A stretch of 64,000 bases of DNA, taken from Polycladidibacter stylochi. GTDB lineage: Bacteria; Pseudomonadota; Alphaproteobacteria; Rhizobiales; Stappiaceae. A program made the position numbers and the translations under genes. The notes below the pieces were generated by a model that worked only from the letters and a program-made list of their open reading frames with translations, was not told where the DNA came from and did not search any database. Shown here one piece after another: positions 58,231 to 64,000 of this stretch; position 1 is the stretch's first letter; every line of letters begins with the position of its first letter. The stretch lies in NCBI RefSeq assembly GCF_001562055.1, contig NZ_LLWE01000018.1:1-64000 (forward strand). Direction: 5' to 3'.

Positions 58231-61071
58231 ATGTTTAACTTTCAGCGAATAATTATCTACCTTTTCCTTTTATCACTAAGCGCATGTGGTGGTGATGGAA
58301 GCGGCCAAGAGAAGCCTCCAAAGAGTAATGGTGGATCCCAACCGAGTGCTACTAACAGCCCAAATCCATCACCGGTTGTGCCGAAGCCGGTAGCGGCCAC
58401 ACCGACACCAGTTGCGCCGAAGCCGGTCGCGGCGACACAGACACCAGTGGCGGCGACACCGACGCCGGTTGCGCCAAAACCAGTAGCGGTGACACCATCA
58501 CCTGTTGCGCCAAAGCCAGTAGCGGTAACACCGACACCTGTTGCGCCAAAGCCAGTGGCGGTGGCACCAACGCCGGTTGCACCAAAGCCAGTGGCGGTAA
58601 CACCAACGCCGGTTGCGCCGAAGCCAGTGGCGGTGACACCAACGCCGGTTGCACCAAAGCCAGTGGCGGTAACACCAACACCAGTTGCGCCAAAGCCAGT
58701 GGCAACGCCTTCGTCAGGCTCTACTGCGCCAGCTACACCAAGTGTTCCGCCAAAAAAGATTGTTAGTATTCCATGGACACCTTTGGAGCCTGCCACCCCT
58801 GTAATATTACCTGACCCTCTTGTTGGAGCTAGCGAGGAGAAGTTAGCCAAGGCCGCAGAGTATACAACGCAGCCCACTAAACTTTCCCGTTTTATTTCTG
58901 GTTACAAAAAGGTGAATGTGGGCGCTTATGAAGCGATCAATTTAGCGTATGCGCATGCGCAGGGGCTTACTGGATCTGGTAAAACCATTGCGATTGTTGA
59001 TGGAGGATTTTTGGAGGGGCATCAAGAGTTTCGCGGTAAGAAAATAGATTATTTTGGCCCCAAAGACATTAGTGGCCATGGGACGAGTATTACCTCTCTG
59101 GCTGCCGGAAGGCGTGATGGCCGTGGAATGGTTGGTGTGGCACCCGGTGCTGGCTTGCACTTAGCTGTGCGAGACGACAGCTTGCAAAACGTGGCGGCTG
59201 CAACGCAAGACGCTGCAGATAAAGGAGCTATTGTACAAAATAACTCTTGGCTTGCACTTCGTTATAAGTATTTTATGAAAGAACGTGGCATGCCAATGCA
59301 TTACACCTTTGCTGATTTAAAAGAATATCAGTTGAAGAATAAAGGCATGACAACCACTGAGGCTATAATCAATTATTATAGTTACATAAAGGCGAATAAA
59401 GAGGCCTTCAAACTCGGGTTTACAAATTATATTGAAGCAGTCAAAAACTTCACTAAACAAGGAGTTGTCGTATTTGGTGTTTCAAATGAACATGACGGGA
59501 CTAAAAGTGTTTCGTTGATGGCGGGTTTACCCAAGCTTTATGGCGAGTTACAGGGCAAATGGTTGGTTGTTCCCAATGCTGTACCGGTTATTGAGGGCGT
59601 TGGTAAAAAGAACTCTTTAGAACTTCTTTCGACACCATGCCATGAAGCTGCTGAGTATTGCATTATTGCGAATGGGTTTACTCATTTTGCTTACGGGCAT
59701 GATGCCTATGATGTAGCCTATTATACTACAGGCTACGGGTCTTCACAGGCGGCGCCGCAAGTATCAGGCGCTGTGGCACTGTTAAGCGAAGCTTTTCCAA
59801 AACTAAAGCCCGAAGAGTTGGTGAGCCGTCTTCTTGCAACAGCAAATACGGATTTTAGTAATTTCACCGTTGCTGGTACTGTTGATTTTGGAAAAGGTAT
59901 AAAGCATGATTATAGCTCAACTTTCGGTCATGGCATGCTTGATTTAAAAGCTGCTTTGCAGCCTGTTGGTGGGCTTGGAGTTGCCACGACCAAAAGCACT
60001 ACAAAAGCAGTAATACCAGTAGCGCACGCTTCTATAGTACCAGGTGATGTAATAGGATCGCGGCTTTCGCATGCATTATTAGGACAAAAGATTGCTGTTT
60101 TTGATGGGCTTGGTACAGACTTTTACCTTGATGTCAGTGGCTTTTTACAAAAAAGCCAGAGTGATAGCTTTGAAAAACAGCTTCACTATTATCAAGCAGA
60201 GAAAAGGGAAGGTGATGATTTTGCCAGCTTCTCTGCGGGGCACAAACTTGGAGGGCGTGTCACCGGATGGCAGTTTGCAGCAGGGCTAACAAACGAGCTG
60301 AGCCATAGTTATGGTCTTGTGAGCGGAACGAACCACTTGCTTTCTAAGTCGGGTTCTATTTGGGGATTTGCGGATAAGGGTATAGCTTTTTCGATGCTTA
60401 AAAAGTCGGAGCAGGGCACGCGTAGTGGTTTGTTCGGTTTTGTGGATGCAACGCATGCTGGGCAAGAGAATTATGGCTTTGGTGGTGTGCATTGCTTTGC
60501 CTTGGGCAATGATGCATCTCTCACTTTGGGCATGACGAGCGTTCGCGAGAGTAGGTCTTTTATGGGGATGCACCTCGCACCCGCCAATGATAGTATTGAT
60601 GGTTTCTCTTCGTTCGATACGAGCCTGCATATGGGTGCGAAAACCTCGCTTTTGGGTGTTCAGTTTGAAGCTGTTATGGAAGCGGGCGTTGCACATGGAC
60701 AAGGCGCGGGGTTTGTCTCCGACCTTTCTCCCGCTTTATACAGCGGTTTTGGCTTGAAAGCTCATGTTGATAATCAGTTTACTGCAAATGATCGGTTAAG
60801 CTTTGTTGTACGCCAACCTTTAAGATTGGAACAGGGGACTGTAAAGCTCAAATATGCCAGCGGGAGGACACGTGATGCTAAGGTTATCTTTAACGAGAAA
60901 GAGATCTCGCTTGTACCCGAGGCAAGGCAGCTTGACTTTGGCGTTGATTACGAAATGCAAGTTGGACTTGATAGTCAGTTACGCGTAGGGGCTAGTTACA
61001 GTTTGAATGCTGATCACGAACGCGGCAAGCAAGGTGGGGCAGTTCTAGCGCGTTTTACCCATCGTTTTTAA
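58231..61071 (+). CDS. subtilisin-family autotransporter serine protease, predicted lipoprotein
   Basis: A 946-residue autotransporter. The N-terminus is a lipoprotein signal with lipobox LSAC and Cys19. A Ser/Pro-rich linker then carries about nine copies of a 12-residue unit PVAPKPVAVTPT (residues about 48-160). The S8 protease domain follows with Asp257 (IVDGGF), His283 (SGHGTS) and Ser505 (GSSQAAPQVSG). The last 280 or so residues form the membrane beta barrel and end RFTHRF with a terminal aromatic. This plan recalls SphB1 of Bordetella, a surface lipoprotein subtilisin that matures other exported proteins. Target unknown. No dedicated substrate is obvious nearby. Confidence 0.92.
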   Translation: MFNFQRIIIYLFLLSLSACGGDGSGQEKPPKSNGGSQPSATNSPNPSPVVPKPVAATPTPVAPKPVAATQTPVAATPTPVAPKPVAVTPSPVAPKPVAVTPTPVAPKPVAVAPTPVAPKPVAVTPTPVAPKPVAVTPTPVAPKPVAVTPTPVAPKPVATPSSGSTAPATPSVPPKKIVSIPWTPLEPATPVILPDPLVGASEEKLAKAAEYTTQPTKLSRFISGYKKVNVGAYEAINLAYAHAQGLTGSGKTIAIVDGGFLEGHQEFRGKKIDYFGPKDISGHGTSITSLAAGRRDGRGMVGVAPGAGLHLAVRDDSLQNVAAATQDAADKGAIVQNNSWLALRYKYFMKERGMPMHYTFADLKEYQLKNKGMTTTEAIINYYSYIKANKEAFKLGFTNYIEAVKNFTKQGVVVFGVSNEHDGTKSVSLMAGLPKLYGELQGKWLVVPNAVPVIEGVGKKNSLELLSTPCHEAAEYCIIANGFTHFAYGHDAYDVAYYTTGYGSSQAAPQVSGAVALLSEAFPKLKPEELVSRLLATANTDFSNFTVAGTVDFGKGIKHDYSSTFGHGMLDLKAALQPVGGLGVATTKSTTKAVIPVAHASIVPGDVIGSRLSHALLGQKIAVFDGLGTDFYLDVSGFLQKSQSDSFEKQLHYYQAEKREGDDFASFSAGHKLGGRVTGWQFAAGLTNELSHSYGLVSGTNHLLSKSGSIWGFADKGIAFSMLKKSEQGTRSGLFGFVDATHAGQENYGFGGVHCFALGNDASLTLGMTSVRESRSFMGMHLAPANDSIDGFSSFDTSLHMGAKTSLLGVQFEAVMEAGVAHGQGAGFVSDLSPALYSGFGLKAHVDNQFTANDRLSFVVRQPLRLEQGTVKLKYASGRTRDAKVIFNEKEISLVPEARQLDFGVDYEMQVGLDSQLRVGASYSLNADHERGKQGGAVLARFTHRF
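58372..58708 (+). repeat. 36-base coding repeats in the autotransporter linker
   Basis: Tandem 36-base units encode PVAPKPVAVTPT with small changes; one unit is shortened to PVAATPT. The DNA copies differ mainly by silent and single-residue changes. Such arrays can change in number by slippage or recombination, altering how far the protease stands from the membrane. Confidence 0.85.
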
Positions 61072-61102
61072 ACGGTGCCTGCCTGTTGTGACGGATGATT
61101 TT

Positions 61103-61137
61103 AAAAGTGCGCACTGCTTGTGCGGTGTGCACTTTTT
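61103..61137 (+). terminator. Rho-independent terminator after the autotransporter
   Basis: A twelve-pair stem AAAAGTGCGCAC / GTGTGCACTTTT (one G-U pair) with a ten-base loop and five T. The remaining bases to the next start at 61375 are AT-rich with no gene seen. Confidence 0.85.
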
Positions 61138-61374
61138 AGTGGTAAATAGCTGGATATCCAAACGTAATTAGAATTATGTTCAAATTTTGAAACAAACTAA
61201 GCTTACTCCCACTGTTTTTCATTTTTTGTCTTATTGCTAAAATAATTGAATGTGTCGTAGTTTACGTGATTTTTTTGCTTGTCAGTCACGCTAATGTTTT
61301 TAATAATCTGAGAAATTCATCGGGTCATCGCGCATTTTGTGATTATAGCGCCAGGCAAAACTGATCGGGTCATT

Positions 61375-62043
61375 ATGTTTATGAAAAAGTCTATTCGTGC
61401 CTCTGCTGTAGCAGCTACATTGATGGTTCTTGCTGCATGTCAGACGACTAACCCTTATACCGGACAAAGTGAGGTTTCCAACACAGCCATTGGTGGTGGT
61501 TTAGGTGCTGCAACTGGTGCTGTGATTGGTGCTATTGCTGGCGGTGAAAGCGCCCGTGTGGAAGGTGCGCTTGTTGGTGCTGCTGCTGGTGGTTTAATTG
61601 GTGGCGGCATTGGTAATTACATGGACCAGCAGGAAGATATGTTGCGTCAGCAATTGCGTGCAAGTGGTGTCTCCGTTACCCGTAATGGCAACCAAATTGT
61701 GCTGAATATGCCAAATGATGTGACTTTTGCTACCAATCAGGTGGCTTTAAGCCCACGTGCCATGCAGGTTTTGACCAGTGTTGCACTTGTTGGCAAGAAG
61801 TTTGACAAGACACGGATGAATGTTTTGGGCCACACGGATAATGTGGGTAATGCACAATATAATATGCAGTTGTCGCAGCAGCGGGCACAGGTTGTCAGTG
61901 CTTATCTAATTAACCAGGGTATTCCGTCTTACCGTATCGCTGCATTCGGCTATGGTTTGACACGGCCTATTGCCTCCAACGCTACGGCTCAAGGACGGGC
62001 ACAAAACCGCCGTGTGGAAATTGTCCTCTCACCAATGCAGTAA
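61375..62043 (+). CDS. OmpA-family outer-membrane lipoprotein with glycine-zipper domain (YiaD-like)
   Basis: A 222-residue lipoprotein. The signal ends with lipobox LAAC and Cys22 (MVLAACQTTNP). Next comes a glycine-zipper segment (AIGGGLGAATGAVIGAIAGG and GALVGAAAGGLIGGGIGNYM) and then an OmpA C-terminal domain with VLGHTDNVGNAQYNMQLSQQ and the QGRAQNRRVEIVL end, whose Asp and Arg bind diaminopimelate in peptidoglycan. It should tie the outer membrane to the wall. The ATG at 61381 is an equally possible start; the frame open to 61339 is not needed. Confidence 0.93.
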   Translation: MFMKKSIRASAVAATLMVLAACQTTNPYTGQSEVSNTAIGGGLGAATGAVIGAIAGGESARVEGALVGAAAGGLIGGGIGNYMDQQEDMLRQQLRASGVSVTRNGNQIVLNMPNDVTFATNQVALSPRAMQVLTSVALVGKKFDKTRMNVLGHTDNVGNAQYNMQLSQQRAQVVSAYLINQGIPSYRIAAFGYGLTRPIASNATAQGRAQNRRVEIVLSPMQ

Positions 62044-62069
62044 GCTTGCAATATGACTGAGATTAAGAT

Positions 62070-62094
62070 GGGTCGCCATTGGGCGGCCCTTTTT
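62070..62094 (+). terminator. Rho-independent terminator after the OmpA-type lipoprotein
   Basis: GGGTCGCC / GGCGGCCC (one G-U pair) with an ATTG loop followed by TTTTT, 27 bases after the stop. Confidence 0.9.
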
Positions 62095-62345
62095 GTATTT
62101 GAATGCAGGCGAATGGCCAAGCCTGTGAATTTTGGCAGATGTTAGACTTAAGCTTATATCTTAGCTGGGACCGGGCTAGCTGAGGTTCTTTGTTGAATTT
62201 CTCCACGTTTTTGGCGGTTTTTGAACGGTAAAGCTGTGAGAATGGAGTTTTCTTGGCGGTACGGCTTAACCCGAATGGATTACTGGTTTTTTTACTCTGG
62301 TGCGTGTTAGGAGGTATATCAACGAACTGGGAGCTGAGATCATCC
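62095..62345 (+). promoter_or_regulatory. upstream region of pccB
   Basis: A 250-base gap, with an open frame from 62253 that is not conserved coding. A strong AGGAGG at 62309-62314 has no ATG, GTG or TTG at the proper distance; the conserved pccB start lies 31 bases further on. No promoter was identified with confidence. Confidence 0.4.
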
Positions 62346-63878
62346 ATGAAGGAAGTCCTTGCTGAACTTGAAAAGCGCCGTGATAATGCCAAGCTGGGTG
62401 GCGGTGAACGCCGCATTGATGCACAGCATAAACGCGGTAAGCTGACAGCACGCGAGCGTATCGAAATATTACTCGATGAAGGCTCGTTTGAAGAATACGA
62501 TATGTTCAAAACCCATCGCTGTACCGATTTCGGTATGGATGAGAGCCATATACCCGGAGACGGTGTGGTAGCTGGCTGGGGTACCGTTAATGGCCGCACA
62601 GTCTATGTGTTTTCCAAGGACTTTACTGTTTTTGGTGGCTCTCTTTCTGAAAGCCACGCGCAAAAAATCATGAAAATACAGGATATGGCGTTGCAAAACC
62701 GCGCGCCAATCATTGGTATTTTCGATGCTGGCGGGGCGCGGATTCAAGAAGGTGTTGCTGCTCTTGGCGGCTATGGCGAGGTTTTCTGGCGCAATATTCA
62801 GGCTTCTGGCGTAATTCCGCAGATCTCTGTGATTATGGGGCCATGCGCGGGCGGTGATGTTTATTCACCTGCCATGACAGACTTTATATTCATGGTGCGT
62901 GACACCTCGTATATGTTTGTTACCGGTCCCGATGTTGTGAAAACTGTTACGAATGAAACCGTAACCTCGGAAGAGCTGGGCGGCGCATCTATTCATACCA
63001 CCAAGTCGTCTATTGCCGATGGTGCCTATGACAATGATGTGGAGGCGCTGCTGCAAATTCGTCGGCTGGTGGATTATTTACCGATGAACAACAAGGCCGA
63101 GCTGCCCGAGCTTGCGGTTTATGACGATCCGGCGCGTGAAGATTTGAGCCTAGATAGCCTCATACCGGATAACCCCAACAAACCCTATGATATGCGTGAG
63201 GTGATCCTCAAAACCGTGGACGAAGGGGACTTCTTTGAAATCCAAGAGAAGTTTGCGGGCAATATTATCACCGGTTTTGGCCGGGTTGAAGGACGTACTG
63301 TGGGTATTGTTGCCAACCAGCCCATGGTGCTGGCCGGTGTACTTGATTCAGATGCCAGCCGTAAAGCGGCACGGTTTGTGCGTTTTTGTGACTGCTTCAA
63401 CATTCCGCTAGTGACATTTGTCGATGTACCCGGGTTCTTGCCCGGTACTGCGCAAGAGTATGGCGGCTTGATTAAACACGGTGCGAAACTGCTCTTTGCC
63501 TATGGCGAGGCAACAGTGCCGAAACTTACTGTGATTACTCGTAAGGCCTATGGTGGTGCTTATGATGTGATGAGCTCCAAGCATATTCGCGGCGATATTA
63601 ACTATGCATGGCCATCGGCCGAAATTGCCGTGATGGGGGCTAAAGGGGCGGTTGAGATTCTATATCGCTCCGAACTTGATGATCCCGCTAAAATTGCCGA
63701 TCGCACCAAGGAATATGAAGACCGGTTTGCCAACCCGTTTGTGGCCGCAGAGCGTGGCTATATTGACGAGGTGATTATGCCACATTCGACGCGTAAACGC
63801 ATTTCGCGTGCTTTGGCTATGTTGCGCAACAAGGCCTCCGAATTGCCATGGCGTAAACACGATAATATACCGCTTTAA
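62346..63878 (+). CDS. pccB: propionyl-CoA carboxylase beta chain (carboxyltransferase subunit)
   Basis: A 510-residue acyl-CoA carboxyltransferase that moves CO2 from biotin to propionyl-CoA to give methylmalonyl-CoA. The start [20 protein letters not shown] is the family's. Two crotonase-like halves are seen: the first with [20 protein letters not shown] and [19 protein letters not shown], the second with [20 protein letters not shown] and [20 protein letters not shown]. The biotin-carrying alpha chain is not in the window and could lie beyond 64000. After the stop I see no gene up to the window end. Confidence 0.96.
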   Translation: MKEVLAELEKRRDNAKLGGGERRIDAQHKRGKLTARERIEILLDEGSFEEYDMFKTHRCTDFGMDESHIPGDGVVAGWGTVNGRTVYVFSKDFTVFGGSLSESHAQKIMKIQDMALQNRAPIIGIFDAGGARIQEGVAALGGYGEVFWRNIQASGVIPQISVIMGPCAGGDVYSPAMTDFIFMVRDTSYMFVTGPDVVKTVTNETVTSEELGGASIHTTKSSIADGAYDNDVEALLQIRRLVDYLPMNNKAELPELAVYDDPAREDLSLDSLIPDNPNKPYDMREVILKTVDEGDFFEIQEKFAGNIITGFGRVEGRTVGIVANQPMVLAGVLDSDASRKAARFVRFCDCFNIPLVTFVDVPGFLPGTAQEYGGLIKHGAKLLFAYGEATVPKLTVITRKAYGGAYDVMSSKHIRGDINYAWPSAEIAVMGAKGAVEILYRSELDDPAKIADRTKEYEDRFANPFVAAERGYIDEVIMPHSTRKRISRALAMLRNKASELPWRKHDNIPL

Positions 63879-63887
63879 AGCGGTATA
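63866..63887. repeat. perfect 22-base palindrome over the pccB stop codon
   Basis: The sequence TATACCGCTTT / AAAGCGGTATA is fully self-complementary, centred inside the TAA stop (63876-63878). It could form a hairpin protecting the mRNA end or be a protein-binding site. No T-run follows, so it is not a standard terminator. Confidence 0.55.
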
Positions 63888-64000
63888 AGTATTGCACGCC
63901 AAGCTCCTGTGCCCTTGAGAAATAATTGTTAGGGTGATTGCCAAAACCGAATGGTTGGATTACATAGGATGTGCGGCGTGAGGAGGGATACTCACAGCTT

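Noticed and set aside
58372-58708. Tandem 36-base units considered as a CRISPR-like array
   Set aside because: Units are contiguous without spacers and lie in frame inside a coding sequence.
58257-58877. 206-codon minus-strand frame with a Gly/Ala/Thr repeat
   Set aside because: It is the antisense of the autotransporter's Pro-rich repeat; the 36-base unit keeps the frame open by chance.

Overview
The window is a piece of an alphaproteobacterial chromosome, most likely from a Hyphomicrobiales-like lineage. The pointers are an ATP12-type F1-ATPase chaperone, an Irr/ICE-like iron box in front of bacterioferritin, a palindromic intergenic repeat of the kind common in rhizobial genomes, two tuf genes and a short-LID adenylate kinase. 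I cannot fix the genus from the sequence alone.

Region 1 (1-3600): a small minus-strand cluster of unknown genes, one apparently broken by an in-frame amber codon, then two identical tRNA-Thr(UGU) genes, the rRNA methyltransferase gene rlmB, and plus-strand tRNA-Tyr and tRNA-Gly that lead into the translation super-cluster.

Region 2 (3614-36274): a nearly uninterrupted information-processing block: tuf, tRNA-Trp, secE, nusG, rplK, rplA, [terminator and L10 leader], rplJ, rplL, rpoB, rpoC, [terminator], a small unknown ORF, rpsL, rpsG, fusA, a second tuf, then the S10/spc/alpha set rpsJ to rplQ with secY and adk. It is closed by a strong terminator. Many genes overlap by one to eight bases, which suggests translational coupling. 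The two tuf genes encode the same protein and look identical from about codon 49 on, but carry a cluster of silent differences in the first 48 codons, as expected from partial gene conversion.

Region 3 (36275-49300): two tandem paralogous chemoreceptors, a DegP/MucD-type periplasmic protease, a PutAbiC-like membrane protein on the minus strand, and a housekeeping run rarA, crcB, rluC, HAD phosphatase, ATP12 chaperone.

Region 4 (49300-62100): an accessory-looking stretch with AT-rich gaps. It holds a small XRE-type regulator, a decayed copy of the ATP12 3' end, a tandem pair of family-25-type glycosyltransferases, a membrane ORF lacking an obvious start, a Tat-exported PhoD-type phosphatase, a TonB-dependent receptor, a bacterioferritin with an ICE-like operator, a lipoprotein autotransporter of the subtilisin family with a Pro-rich 12-residue repeat, and an OmpA-type lipoprotein. 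The receptor and bacterioferritin form an iron uptake/storage pair. Region 5 (62346-63878) is pccB, the carboxyltransferase subunit of propionyl-CoA carboxylase. No rRNA genes, CRISPR arrays, insertion sequences or complete prophage were seen.
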